From contig CANPZG010000009.1 of the NCBI GenBank assembly GCA_947588765.1, forward strand, positions 1-38,229: a DNA stretch of 38,229 nucleotides. Direction: 5' to 3'. Position numbers and translations under genes: made by a program. Shown piece by piece: positions 23,314-32,393 of this stretch (its first letter is position 1; the number at the start of each line of letters is the position of its first letter). The stretch is from an uncultured Bacilli bacterium. GTDB lineage: Bacteria; Bacillota_I; Bacilli_A; RF39; UBA660. Under the pieces are notes generated by a model that had not been told where the DNA came from, did no database searches, and was given only the letters and a program-made list of their open reading frames with translations.

Positions 23314-24370
23314 TTTCTTTTTCAATATTCTTAATTAAAGAAATAAAATCTTTTAAACTTCGACTTGGAATAAGTCCTAGTTTTATTAAGTTATTATAAT
23401 ATTGTAAATCATCATTATATCTTAAATTTATTATTTTGGATAATATATCTAAAGCAACATCTTTATTTTGAATATAAAGCATAAATAATTCTAAAGCAAA
23501 AACTCTACAAGTAAAATATCTTTTTACATAAGATGCATTTTCTAAAGCACTTTTCAATTTATTTTCATTTAAATATAACTTAGATGCAGCAAATTTTTTT
23601 AATTCTGTTTCATCAGCAAAATCTCTCTTTAAATCTTGTTCAATTTTAATTAAAGATATCATTTTATGACTTACGATTGCAAACAATCTATAACGATTTA
23701 ATAAATACTCTAAAAAATTAAATGATTCTTTACTTTTACTTTGTTCAAAGTAATAAAAAGCTGCTACCAATTCCATAAAACTAGTTTCAATTTCATCATA
23801 ACAACCTTTATAACTATTTTGAAACTTAAATGTAAAGGCATGAGTTAATTCATGAATTATAGTTATATAATCATATAAAGAATTATCCTTTTGTAAATTA
23901 ATATATACTTCATCTATTGATTTTAAATAAAGGGTCATTCCAGCATAATCTTCATTATTTAAAGAAAAATTTACCCAATTTGGTTTATTTAAAAATTCTA
24001 TGATTGTTTCATAAAATGGTTCTCCTAAAAATTCAAAAAAATTCCTAGCTAAACTAATTAATTCTTCATTTGAAAAATTAACTTTGTCTAAATCTAATTT
24101 AGGAGCCCCAGAAGTATTTTCATACATCCTTTCAAAAGCATCCCATAAAAAATAGATACTATAAAAATCTTTTTTATTAATTTGGTATAAATCCAATAAA
24201 GAAAAATCATTAAGTTCTCCTATTTTATTTTCAAAAATAGTTTGTCTTATATCTTTCATATCTTGTAATATAACAAACCTTTTTTCTCTATTAGGTTCTT
24301 TCTTTAATAAATCATTTAAATAATAAAATCTTTCTTTCAATAATTTAATAAAATCTTTTTCACTAGTCAT
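23288..24370 (-). CDS. M3-like zinc metallopeptidase, short form
   Basis: The 360 residues contain HELTH at 173-177, where His173, Glu174 and His177 are zinc ligands/catalytic. EIETSFME at about 193-200 provides a likely third ligand, Glu193. This arrangement resembles oligoendopeptidase F (M3), but the family is usually 560-600 residues; the spacing to the third ligand is also shorter. No signal peptide. AGAGGAAAT precedes the ATG. A related but distinct gluzincin family is possible. Confidence 0.8.
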   Translation of the reverse strand: MTSEKDFIKLLKERFYYLNDLLKKEPNREKRFVILQDMKDIRQTIFENKIGELNDFSLLDLYQINKKDFYSIYFLWDAFERMYENTSGAPKLDLDKVNFSNEELISLARNFFEFLGEPFYETIIEFLNKPNWVNFSLNNEDYAGMTLYLKSIDEVYINLQKDNSLYDYITIIHELTHAFTFKFQNSYKGCYDEIETSFMELVAAFYYFEQSKSKESFNFLEYLLNRYRLFAIVSHKMISLIKIEQDLKRDFADETELKKFAASKLYLNENKLKSALENASYVKRYFTCRVFALELFMLYIQNKDVALDILSKIINLRYNDDLQYYNNLIKLGLIPSRSLKDFISLIKNIEKENNKRILVP

Positions 24371-24441
24371 AATCTATTTCCTCTTCAAAAAATTATTGAA
24401 AACTATTTTAGCATAATGTTTATCACAATACAATGGATTAT

Positions 24442-25239
24442 TTATTCAACATTAACACCTTTTTTAAATATTTTTATATCAATATAATAATAGATAGCAA
24501 TTAATATTATATATAGACAAATACCTAAAGTTAATGCTATTTTTACGATATCAACTGTAAGAGTATTATTTATATTTGTATTAAATAAGGCCATAATATT
24601 AGGATTAAATAAACCAATGATATAAATAATTAAAACTGATATTACACCAACAAATAAATAATTTAAGAAACCATAAACAATTGATTTAGCCATTTTTAAA
24701 TTATTGGATCTGTGTCCTAGCAATAAGCCAGTAAAACCTACTTGTAATATCATTGTAAATTCTAAAAATAAACATAAGAAAGCTGTAAGAATTACTTTTA
24801 TAGTGGTACTATCCATAGATGTAGCAAAAAACTGTAAGGTATTTTTTAATATTTCTAAGTTTTCTTTAGAGTAATAAGCAATAAATACACATAGGATAAT
24901 AACTAATATACTTGTAAACATTGTAATAATAGAAGCTAAAAATTTAGATGTATAAATGGTACTTTTACTAATTGGCAAAGTATGAGTTAAATAAGATTCA
25001 TCACTATAAATATTTTTCACAAATCTGGCCCATACACGCATTAAATTATTAATAATAATACTAAACATAAAACTAATTGTTGTTCCACTTGCGATAAGAG
25101 CAAGAATATGCAACATAAATGAATTATCAAAAGAAAATAATATTCTTGTAATTATAGCAAATCCAATATCAATTAAATAAAACACTATTAATACTTTATA
25201 AATATATTTTAAATCATATTTTAAACATTTACTTAACAT
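24442..25239 (-). CDS. ABC transporter permease (ABC-2 type)
   Basis: The 265 residues carry about six membrane segments and SYLTHTLPISKSTIYTSKFLAS, the family's conserved HTLPISR-like motif in the first cytosolic loop. Overlaps the ATPase gene by seven bases; AGGAGGATG precedes the ATG. It forms a transporter with 25233-25928. The substrate is unknown; in YtrA-type operons these pumps often serve peptide antibiotic or envelope stress. Confidence 0.92.
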   Translation of the reverse strand: MLSKCLKYDLKYIYKVLIVFYLIDIGFAIITRILFSFDNSFMLHILALIASGTTISFMFSIIINNLMRVWARFVKNIYSDESYLTHTLPISKSTIYTSKFLASIITMFTSILVIILCVFIAYYSKENLEILKNTLQFFATSMDSTTIKVILTAFLCLFLEFTMILQVGFTGLLLGHRSNNLKMAKSIVYGFLNYLFVGVISVLIIYIIGLFNPNIMALFNTNINNTLTVDIVKIALTLGICLYIILIAIYYYIDIKIFKKGVNVE

Positions 25240-25928
25240 TTGAACATCCTCCTAAAAATTTCATCTATTGAACCTTTTTCTTTTTCCCTTAATTTATCGG
25301 CATCAGTAGAAAGAATTATTTTTCCTTTATCAATAAATATAACTTCATCAAGTATTCTTTCAATATCACTAATAAGATGAGTAGAAATAATAACACTAGC
25401 ATCTTCATTAAAATTATTTAAAATAGTATCTAGAATATAATCTCTTGTTGCTGGATCTACCCCACCCAAAGGTTCATCTAAAATATAAAGTTCAGCATTT
25501 CTAGACATAACAAGGATTAATTGTAATTTCTCTTGCATCCCTTTACTCATTTTAGAAATTTTAGTATCTATTTCCAAATCTAAATCCTTTATTAATCTTT
25601 TGGCTTTTTCAATATCAAAGTTATCATAAAAGTCAGTAAAATATTCTAATGTTTGTTTAATTGTCATACTTTTATCTAAATAAGTTTGCTCTGGTAAATA
25701 AGATATAATTTTTTTACTTTCGTTTCCAATATTTTTACCATTAACTAAAACTTTCCCACTTGTTGGTGTAAGTAAATCATTAATAAGTTTAATTAAGGTT
25801 GTTTTACCCATGCCATTTTTACCTAATAATCCTATAATTTTTCCTCTTGGTATTTTTAAGTTAATATCTTTTAAAACTTGTTTCTTATCATAATCTTTAT
25901 AAATATGAATACATTCCAGTAATTCCAT
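25233..25928 (-). CDS. ABC transporter ATP-binding protein
   Basis: The 231 residues show Walker A GKNGMGKTT (36-44), a Q-loop segment LPEQTYLDKSM, the signature MSKGMQEKL (a degenerate LSGGQ) and Walker B LYILDEPLGG followed by STH. The degenerate signature keeps Ser and Gly and is common in YtrB/YtrE-type pumps. It overlaps the permease and directly abuts the regulator's end (one shared base). Confidence 0.95.
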   Translation of the reverse strand: MELLECIHIYKDYDKKQVLKDINLKIPRGKIIGLLGKNGMGKTTLIKLINDLLTPTSGKVLVNGKNIGNESKKIISYLPEQTYLDKSMTIKQTLEYFTDFYDNFDIEKAKRLIKDLDLEIDTKISKMSKGMQEKLQLILVMSRNAELYILDEPLGGVDPATRDYILDTILNNFNEDASVIISTHLISDIERILDEVIFIDKGKIILSTDADKLREKEKGSIDEIFRRMFKC

Positions 25929-26287
25929 TATTTATCTTCCTCCTTTAAAAACTTAATTATTTCTTCCTTAGTAAAATTTAATTCTTTCATTTCATTTATG
26001 TATTTTTGTGTTTTTTCTTTAGCATACTTACTTTTAAATTTATTTAACAACTTATTATCCGTAGTAACATATTTTCCATTTGTTCTTTCCGTATAAATAA
26101 GTTTTAAATCTTCTAGTTCGGCGAGAGCTTTTTGCATAGTATTAGGATTTACTTTAGTCTTTAAAGCTAAATCCCTAACTGATGGTAATTTTTCTCCTGG
26201 TTGTATTTTTCCAGAAATGATAAATATTTGTAATTGCTCTACTAATTGAATATATATAGGTCTATCATTATCAAATATAAAATTCAT
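25928..26287 (-). CDS. GntR-family regulator, YtrA subfamily
   Basis: The 119 residues form a winged helix: YIQLVEQLQIFIISGKIQPGEKLPSVRDLALKTKVNPNTMQKALAELEDLKLI. The small C-terminal helical extension, rather than a large effector domain, is typical of YtrA. It is first gene of the operon and is expected to repress it through the palindrome over the start of transcription (26305-26326). Confidence 0.95.
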   Translation of the reverse strand: MNFIFDNDRPIYIQLVEQLQIFIISGKIQPGEKLPSVRDLALKTKVNPNTMQKALAELEDLKLIYTERTNGKYVTTDNKLLNKFKSKYAKEKTQKYINEMKELNFTKEEIIKFLKEEDK

Positions 26288-26304
26288 AATAGCTCCTTTC
26301 TTAA

Positions 26305-26354
26305 TTGTATTACTTACTTAATACAATAATATATTAAAGTTCTAAAAAAGTCAA
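26305..26354 (-). promoter_or_regulatory. Promoter and GntR operator of the ABC operon
   Basis: TTGACT (26354-26349) and TATTAT (26331-26326) are 17 bases apart. Immediately downstream is a 22-base palindrome, TTGTATTA and TAATACAA around CTTACT (26305-26326), overlapping the -10 box edge and start point. YtrA-type regulators bind such sites. Confidence 0.85.
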
Positions 26355-26355
26355 T

Positions 26356-26384
26356 AAAAAATTATCAATTTTACTTGATAATTT
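26356..26384 (-). terminator. Terminator after the 26393-26836 gene
   Basis: AATTATCAA/TTGATAATT arms with a six-base loop, followed by TTTTTATT on the minus strand. It separates this gene from the GntR operon promoter. Confidence 0.8.
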
Positions 26385-26392
26385 CTAGATAT

Positions 26393-26836
26393 TTAAAATT
26401 TCTTTCTAACTAATGATTTATTTTCAATAGTATTTTTAATAGTTAAAGTACTACAAATTCGATTACATTTATTCATCATTTCTTCTTGGGTCTTACAAGG
26501 ATATTTTTTTAGTTTTCCGGCGAAAGACATTGATTGGTATCTATTGCTACATGAAGTACTTTTTCTAAAGCCAAAATATGTTTTGAAATATTCAAAGTGA
26601 ATTTCCCAATCTTGTTTTAAATATATTATCATTAAAGGAATAACTGTTGTTTTATCTTCATACTTTAAATATTTTGTTATTAAAATAAAACTAAATTCTC
26701 TAATTTCAGGATTAGGATGAGTAAGTAATTTCTCAAAATCAAAATTTTCAATACTTGCACTCCAAACAATAGGATAGTCTGCATAATTATTATAAATTTG
26801 TAAATCATAAGATATATCTTGTATTTTATCTACCAT
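26393..26836 (-). CDS. Unknown protein, DNA-alkylation-repair-like helical fragment possible
   Basis: The 147 residues have no recognised domain. PEIREFSFILITKYLKYEDKTTVIPLMIIYLKQDWEIHFEYFK resembles HEAT-like helical repeats, as seen in DNA alkylation repair proteins, but the region is short and unsupported by other motifs. A Cys pair near the C terminus (CNRICS) and CSNRYQ are present. AGGAGC precedes the ATG. It has its own terminator. Confidence 0.65.
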   Translation of the reverse strand: MVDKIQDISYDLQIYNNYADYPIVWSASIENFDFEKLLTHPNPEIREFSFILITKYLKYEDKTTVIPLMIIYLKQDWEIHFEYFKTYFGFRKSTSCSNRYQSMSFAGKLKKYPCKTQEEMMNKCNRICSTLTIKNTIENKSLVRKKF

Positions 26837-26947
26837 AATAAGCTCCTTTATAAAGATATATTTTAAAATGAAATTAAGATTTTTGCAATAATTTTATCTA
26901 CTTTTTTCTTAATATGTGTTATAATCTTTTTCAAAAGGAGAAAAACT

Positions 26948-27349
26948 ATGAATGAAAAAGAAATAGAACAAATTAATAATGTCGTTAGTACAATTCATAA
27001 TATTGCCCGAAAGACTCCTCAATTATTAGACATGGTACTAACTGATGAAATATTAAAATACTCTATAATTGATCTAGATGAAAAAATGAAAGTATTTTTA
27101 GATTATTGCCTTAACAATGCAGCAAATATGAAAGATAATAGTATTGACCAACAAAGAAGGAATTTTAATGCTACTCTTTTAAGCCTAAACAAAAAAGAAT
27201 TAGAGGAATATTATAAAATGTATGTTGAATATGAAAACATTCGTCAAAAAAGAAATATTAATATTGATTGGACTGTTGGTATTGATACAGTTAGTAATGT
27301 TTTAGGTATTAATCCCCAAGATAAAACAAATATTAAACATAAAAAATAA
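26948..27349 (+). CDS. Unknown helical protein
   Basis: The 133 residues are mostly helical and charged, with no membrane segment and no recognised domain. AAGGAG lies 7 bases before the ATG, and a TATAAT about 30 bases upstream gives a plausible promoter. The end is covered by a perfect hairpin shared with the convergent XRE gene. Confidence 0.7.
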   Translation: MNEKEIEQINNVVSTIHNIARKTPQLLDMVLTDEILKYSIIDLDEKMKVFLDYCLNNAANMKDNSIDQQRRNFNATLLSLNKKELEEYYKMYVEYENIRQKRNINIDWTVGIDTVSNVLGINPQDKTNIKHKK

Positions 27350-27380
27350 TAATGCTAATTTAATAACATTATTATTTTTT
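27345..27380. terminator. Bidirectional terminator at 27.35 kb
   Basis: AATAATAATG/CATTATTATT perfect 10-base arms, 12-base loop, T run on the plus strand and A run on the other side. It overlaps both convergent stop regions. Confidence 0.85.
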
Positions 27381-27881
27381 ATTTGCAATTTGTCTATAAG
27401 CATTTCTTTCTATATAAGCTTTCTTTCTATTGTTTTCCCATATTCCATAAGTAAAACCTATAATCATAAATAGATACTGAATTCCATTATCTTTTATAAA
27501 ACCATAAATGATAAACCCAACAATGATAATCATAGCAATAGTAAGTTCAATAAAATGTTCTTTATCCCATTTTTTACCAAAATATTCTATTTTTTCTTTT
27601 AAAGTAAAAGAACTATTTTCTAAAGCATTAAATAAATTATTATCAGCTTGTTCTTTAAATTTTTCTTCTTTAATTTTTTCACCAGCAAAGAAATCATTTA
27701 AAGTTATTCCTAAAATATTGCATAAGTCTTTAAATAAAGATACATCGGGTAAACAAACACCATTTTCCCAACGACTCACAGATTTAGCAGTTACTCCCAA
27801 CTTTTCAGCTAATTGTTCTTGAGTTAATTTTTTCTCTTTTCTTAATTTAGCAATAAACTTGCCTATTTTTTCTTGATTCAT
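27372..27881 (-). CDS. XRE-family regulator with membrane C terminus (paralogue A)
   Basis: The 169 residues have an N-terminal helix-turn-helix (IGKFIAKLRKEKKLTQEQLAEKLGVTAKSVSRWENG, 6-40). A linker and two membrane segments (about 113-130 and 136-148) follow. It is a near relative of 32394-32918, especially in the first 60 residues. Both genes share an upstream motif. Membrane anchoring suggests a signal-responding repressor. Confidence 0.93.
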   Translation of the reverse strand: MNQEKIGKFIAKLRKEKKLTQEQLAEKLGVTAKSVSRWENGVCLPDVSLFKDLCNILGITLNDFFAGEKIKEEKFKEQADNNLFNALENSSFTLKEKIEYFGKKWDKEHFIELTIAMIIIVGFIIYGFIKDNGIQYLFMIIGFTYGIWENNRKKAYIERNAYRQIANKK

Positions 27882-28041
27882 ATTTTTGTTCCTTTCAAAA
27901 AAATTATATAAATTTTTGAAAATAATTAATAGGACATAAAGCGAGAGTTTTATTTTTTTACCATATTAAGTATTATAGCATATCACTTTTCAATAACAAA
28001 AAATGTAGACATCATCTACACCTAAAAATATATTTTAATAT

Positions 28042-28614
28042 TTATTTAATATCATTACCAAATTCTTTTTCAAAGACAATCTTTAAATCATCTAGTGTTG
28101 ATATTTTTACCATTTGTTCTGGTTTTAAATCACATTTATAGCCTGCTCCTGTTGCATGTTTTTCTTCTCCATCTCGACCTCTATTATGAAGATTAACATG
28201 AACTCCATTATGATCAATCTTTAAATTATCAAAATCAATATTTTCAATTTTAATACAATACATGTATATATCATTTGGAGCTATTCCTAAAAATAATACG
28301 CCATTATAATCGCCATTTTTCTTTAACCCTTCATTTTGAAATTTGCCGTTTTTATCTAAAGAAGCAGTTTTTATTTCAAATTTCATTTTGCCAATTTTTA
28401 AATCCCAATCTCCTTGATCGCCATCTCTATATTCAATTCTTCGAGGATATAATTGAGCTAAGGCTAACATATAAAATCTTTCACCAACACTACCTCTTTT
28501 ATCAATTTGAATTAATCTTTGTTGTAAAAATTTAGAATTTATCCATTGTTCTGGCATATCTTCTACTACCATTTTATCTAAAATATTTTTCAAAAGCATT
28601 TCTAAATCATTCAT
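28042..28614 (-). CDS. Type II restriction endonuclease, PD-(D/E)XK-like
   Basis: The 190 residues contain a plausible nuclease core: Glu45 in GERFYM, Asp71 in GDWDLKI, and Glu80-x-Lys82 in MKFEIKTAS, the PD-(D/E)XK pattern. The ATG at 28614 is chosen because AGAGG is 8 bases upstream. It overlaps the methyltransferase stop (ATGAATGA). The overlap and order make a restriction partner to that enzyme very likely; recognition sequence unknown. Confidence 0.85.
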   Translation of the reverse strand: MNDLEMLLKNILDKMVVEDMPEQWINSKFLQQRLIQIDKRGSVGERFYMLALAQLYPRRIEYRDGDQGDWDLKIGKMKFEIKTASLDKNGKFQNEGLKKNGDYNGVLFLGIAPNDIYMYCIKIENIDFDNLKIDHNGVHVNLHNRGRDGEEKHATGAGYKCDLKPEQMVKISTLDDLKIVFEKEFGNDIK

Positions 28615-29662
28615 CAACATAACCTCTTTCAATTAATTGATTTAATATTAAATCAGTTCTTAAATTCAATGCTCCGTTTGTAGAAACAAATGCAACACTT
28701 TCCCAATTAATTTTCTTTTTAAAAAGTTCTATTAACTCCTTTTTATTTTTATAAAAAACTATACCATATCCTCTTTTATTAGGAAGTTCTATAAAACTAT
28801 TATAGGCTTTCATTCCCTTAAAGCATGTTGATGGTAAGTAAACATCACATTTATCCAACATCTTTTTATTTCTCGTACTAGATGGGGTACCACCATCTGA
28901 TAAACTAAAAACTTTAGCATACGAATTACATGTTTTAATATCTTTTTTTTCTATTTTATCGATATTTACCTTAGTCCAAACTTGAAAGATAGTAGCAACA
29001 TTTACTTGAGAGCCATCTGGATATTCAAAAGCATTTCTTTTTAAATTTTCCGTATGGGCTAACTTATAACCTTTAACCCTCGTCATTGGTACACCTTTTC
29101 CTGTAGAATTAAATAAAGGTGGTAATATAAATGCTACAATATCAGCGAAATCATAGGAATGATTAATAAAACGAAGAGCTAAATTTCCTCTTAAACCAAA
29201 AGGAGGATTTCCAATAACTACATATTTATTATTTTGTTGGGGAACATACTTTAAATAATCAGATTCAATTAATTCTTCTTTTAATGCTCCTTTAGGTTCT
29301 ATATCTATACCTATTCTTCTTTCTGGTGGCAAAAGTTTATAAAAACTACAACATCCAGCACTTGGTTCTATAAATATATATTCATCTATTGGCAATGCTA
29401 ATTTTTTCATTACCTCTAAGGTTTTCTTATAGCAGTATTCAGCAGTTTCAATTGTGGTATAAAATTGATCCTTATCCCGATAATCTTCTTTTGGTTCATA
29501 TTTAAATTCAAGCATAGAATTTAAATCATTATAGTATTTATCAGGAACATCGTTTTTTTCTTTCCATCTTCTAACAGTTCCTATATGTAAACATAATTCA
29601 TCAGCTATTTCTTGCATAGATTTAATAAGTAATAATTCATTAAATAAATCAACTGTTTTCAT
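28607..29662 (-). CDS. N6-adenine-type DNA methyltransferase with N-terminal HTH
   Basis: The 351 residues open with a helix-turn-helix-like segment (about 15-42: SMQEIADELCLHIGTVRRWKEK). Motif I FIEPSAGCC (97-105), acidic GIDIEP (118-123) and catalytic motif NPPFG (152-156) follow. The C-terminal half probably reads the target sequence. The HTH could add promoter control of the R-M operon, an uncommon fusion. AGGAGT precedes the ATG. Type II is the best fit; recognition unknown. Confidence 0.92.
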   Translation of the reverse strand: MKTVDLFNELLLIKSMQEIADELCLHIGTVRRWKEKNDVPDKYYNDLNSMLEFKYEPKEDYRDKDQFYTTIETAEYCYKKTLEVMKKLALPIDEYIFIEPSAGCCSFYKLLPPERRIGIDIEPKGALKEELIESDYLKYVPQQNNKYVVIGNPPFGLRGNLALRFINHSYDFADIVAFILPPLFNSTGKGVPMTRVKGYKLAHTENLKRNAFEYPDGSQVNVATIFQVWTKVNIDKIEKKDIKTCNSYAKVFSLSDGGTPSSTRNKKMLDKCDVYLPSTCFKGMKAYNSFIELPNKRGYGIVFYKNKKELIELFKKKINWESVAFVSTNGALNLRTDLILNQLIERGYVDE

Positions 29663-29819
29663 ATATTACTCCTATAAGATACTTTAATTATACTACTAAA
29701 TACTTTATTATGCTAAATATTTATTTATAATTTACAAAAAACAATTTTTTTAAACAATATAATATTTAACTTTTCTTCTGATAAAAGAGTTTTTCTAAAT
29801 TTGGGTATGTTTTTTATTT

Positions 29820-30878
29820 TTAGCATATATCTTTTAATTTGTTATTTTTAACATATTGTAATGTTTTAGTAAATATTGGTTCTTCAGTATAAATATTTTT
29901 ATCCCATTCATACCATATATCAAATGCTGTTTTAGCTCCATTTTGAATAATTTGTTGTATTTTACTACTCTTAAAAACAACATTATTCTTTTGGTCATCT
30001 AAAGAATGTTGATAACCCATATCTTGATATACTTTAGCTTGAATATCAGCTTCTAATTTATCACAACAATGAGCAAATTTGGCTTCATAAGTATCTTGTT
30101 CATCAAAACTAAAAAGCATTTTTAATAATAAATCTTTATCTTTAAGATTACCTAAAACATCTTTCATTGCTTTATGTTCAATTTCTGCTTTTTCTTCTGG
30201 TGTAATACCATCAAAAGGAGTTATATCACCAATATTTATTTCCCCTATTTCATGAACACATAAAGTTGTAATTACTTTATCAATATCAACTTTAAAATTA
30301 AATTCTTTAGTTATAGCCATTGCTAAAGCTATTGTTCCCACAATGTGTTCAGAAATTCTTTCAATTCTATTTATTGAAACATTCCAATGTTTTGAATCCC
30401 AGCCACTGCGTTCTTTCTTTTTTAAAGTACGATTTTTATAATAAAATTTAAAAATTTCGTAATTTTTAGTTTCATCATTTCCAAATCTAACCATAAACCC
30501 ATTATTTTTAGCAATAATGTATAATTCATCAACGTTGTTAGCATCAATGTTTTTTTCAACTAAAAATTTTTCAAAAAAATATTCTAATTCTAATTCTGAC
30601 ATTATGCATTCATATGCAAAATTTGATTTATCTATAGTCATAGCAATGGTTTCATTAGGATAGTAAAAGCTTAAAGTTTCAAGTAAAATTGCTTTTATTG
30701 TTTGACTAATATTTTCACATTTTTGATATTCAGAGTTCATAGCTACCGAAAGAATCATTGCCCCATATACTTGATCCGCTATACTTTGTTTATTATCTCG
30801 AGTAACATATTTTAAATTATTTGCTAACATATAAAAACCCATAACATTTTTAAGTTTAATATTTTCAGTATCTATCAT
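29820..30878 (-). CDS. HD-domain hydrolase
   Basis: The 352 residues have a C-terminal half HD_3-like domain: RISEHIVGTIALA (first His), CVHEIGEINIGDITPFDGI (His-Glu in place of the usual His-Asp), and FAHCCDKLEADIQAKVY (distal Asp). HE variants occur in this YfbR-like group, which includes nucleotide phosphatases. The N-terminal half is helical and unknown. GAGGTGAAAG precedes the ATG. It may act in nucleotide turnover, though the role is open. Confidence 0.85.
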   Translation of the reverse strand: MIDTENIKLKNVMGFYMLANNLKYVTRDNKQSIADQVYGAMILSVAMNSEYQKCENISQTIKAILLETLSFYYPNETIAMTIDKSNFAYECIMSELELEYFFEKFLVEKNIDANNVDELYIIAKNNGFMVRFGNDETKNYEIFKFYYKNRTLKKKERSGWDSKHWNVSINRIERISEHIVGTIALAMAITKEFNFKVDIDKVITTLCVHEIGEINIGDITPFDGITPEEKAEIEHKAMKDVLGNLKDKDLLLKMLFSFDEQDTYEAKFAHCCDKLEADIQAKVYQDMGYQHSLDDQKNNVVFKSSKIQQIIQNGAKTAFDIWYEWDKNIYTEEPIFTKTLQYVKNNKLKDIC

Positions 30879-30938
30879 ACTTTCACCTCATTTTTATTGC
30901 CTATTATATACTAATACATACTAAAAAGCAAACAATAC

Positions 30939-31634
30939 TTACATTGACCGCTTTAACTTACGCATTAACTCATAATCAACTTTTTGGGCTACCTCATTAT
31001 CTTGAAAAGCTATATCCAAACTAAACATCGATAAATCAACTTCATGAAAATATATAATTAGTTCTTGAAGGTATTCTATTAATTCCATCTTTGTTTTAAA
31101 AGTACGATAAGAAAAAGGAAAAGGAATGTGATAAGTTTTATCATTAATAGTTGGCTTATATAAATGATTACAATTACCTCTTAAGTCTTTTTCTTTTTTA
31201 ATTGTCACATTTTCTTCTAAAATAAATCCAAATTTTGGTATAAACTCATCTTGTTCATATACTCCAGTCTTATATCGAGCGTATAAAACTGCCATAAAAG
31301 AATATGGAGGAAAATCAATTTTTGTAGGAGTATTGTTATCAAGAACCATCAAATGATAGCCTTGAGAAACATAATCTAAATCTAAAAAGTAAGTATATTC
31401 AATGGGATTATATTTTTCATATCTTGTAATCGTCGTATAATTTTGGGCTTTTCTTTTTGTTAAAAGAAATCCCGTTTCATTTAAGATATTTAAATAATAA
31501 CTATTATTCTTGGGATTAAAATAAATTTTTGTTATGATACCTTCATCATCAACAATTTTATCATCAATTATAACTGATTTAACTTTATCCCCAACTTTTA
31601 AGACTTCATCATAATAATCTAAACATTTTGTCAT
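30939..31634 (-). CDS. Unknown cytosolic protein with KOW-like start
   Basis: The 231 residues open with YYDEVLKVGDKVKSVIIDDKIVDDEGIITKIYFNPKNNSYYL, which resembles a beta-barrel segment of KOW or Tudor-like type. The remainder is mixed and unrecognised, with aromatic-rich NPIEYTYFLDLDY and IPFPFSYRTF. No membrane segment. AAGGAGATAAAAG precedes the ATG. Confidence 0.7.
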   Translation of the reverse strand: MTKCLDYYDEVLKVGDKVKSVIIDDKIVDDEGIITKIYFNPKNNSYYLNILNETGFLLTKRKAQNYTTITRYEKYNPIEYTYFLDLDYVSQGYHLMVLDNNTPTKIDFPPYSFMAVLYARYKTGVYEQDEFIPKFGFILEENVTIKKEKDLRGNCNHLYKPTINDKTYHIPFPFSYRTFKTKMELIEYLQELIIYFHEVDLSMFSLDIAFQDNEVAQKVDYELMRKLKRSM

Positions 31635-31711
31635 TCTTTTATCTCCTTTTACTAGATTAAGCCCCTTATTTTTCTTTTATCAAATAAATTATAAAAGATA
31701 GATAATATTTA

Positions 31712-32266
31712 TTATTTTTTTAGTTGTAATCCATCTTTGAAAGCATTTCCAACTCTTTCATTTACTTTATAATATCCATGAGTATATGGATCAAATGCAA
31801 TAGCATTAACCAATGATACATCAACATTATCCCCATTCATTACTTTTTCTAAAGCAGTAACATTAACTACTTTTCCAATTACCCCACATTCTCCGTATTC
31901 TATAAATTCACATTCTAAACATATTGGAAATTCATTGATAATTGGGGCATCAACATTTTCTGACTTTGTAGCAGTTAAACCACTATTTTCAAATTTATTT
32001 GGTGTATCATTTCCAGATACTATTCCAAAATAATCAGCTTCAACAACATGGTTACTATCAGCTATGCTAACAGTAAATGCTTTTCTTTCCTTAATATTTT
32101 TAACAGTTTTATGTGTTTCTGTTAAATTAAGCATTACTTGATCTCTTTCTAGCATTGTTCCCCATGCTGCATTCATAACATCAATACTTCCATCTTCATT
32201 ATAAGTAGCTATCATTAATACTGGCATTGGGAATATTGCTTCTGTAACTTTAATATTCTTTCTCAT
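31712..32266 (-). CDS. Flavin reductase-like FMN-binding protein
   Basis: The 184 residues match the flavin reductase-like split-barrel fold: PMPVLMIATYNEDGSIDVMNAAWGTMLE, HKTVKNIKERKAFTVSIAD, NKFENSGLT and CLECEFIEYGE. These bind FMN and may act as reductase or oxidoreductase partner. AAAAGGAGACTT precedes the ATG. Full length for this family. Confidence 0.92.
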   Translation of the reverse strand: MRKNIKVTEAIFPMPVLMIATYNEDGSIDVMNAAWGTMLERDQVMLNLTETHKTVKNIKERKAFTVSIADSNHVVEADYFGIVSGNDTPNKFENSGLTATKSENVDAPIINEFPICLECEFIEYGECGVIGKVVNVTALEKVMNGDNVDVSLVNAIAFDPYTHGYYKVNERVGNAFKDGLQLKK

Positions 32267-32393
32267 AAAAAGTCTCCTTTTATTTTTTTTCTAATATTAT
32301 CATAAAAGAAAATAATTTGCAATAATCATTTGTTCTACAAACCACTATATAAAATTCACAATTTTATATGATCAAGCAAATTGTAATTGTTAT

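Noticed and set aside
28275-28535. Plus frame opposite the restriction endonuclease
   Set aside because: Antisense to a supported gene, no ribosome site.
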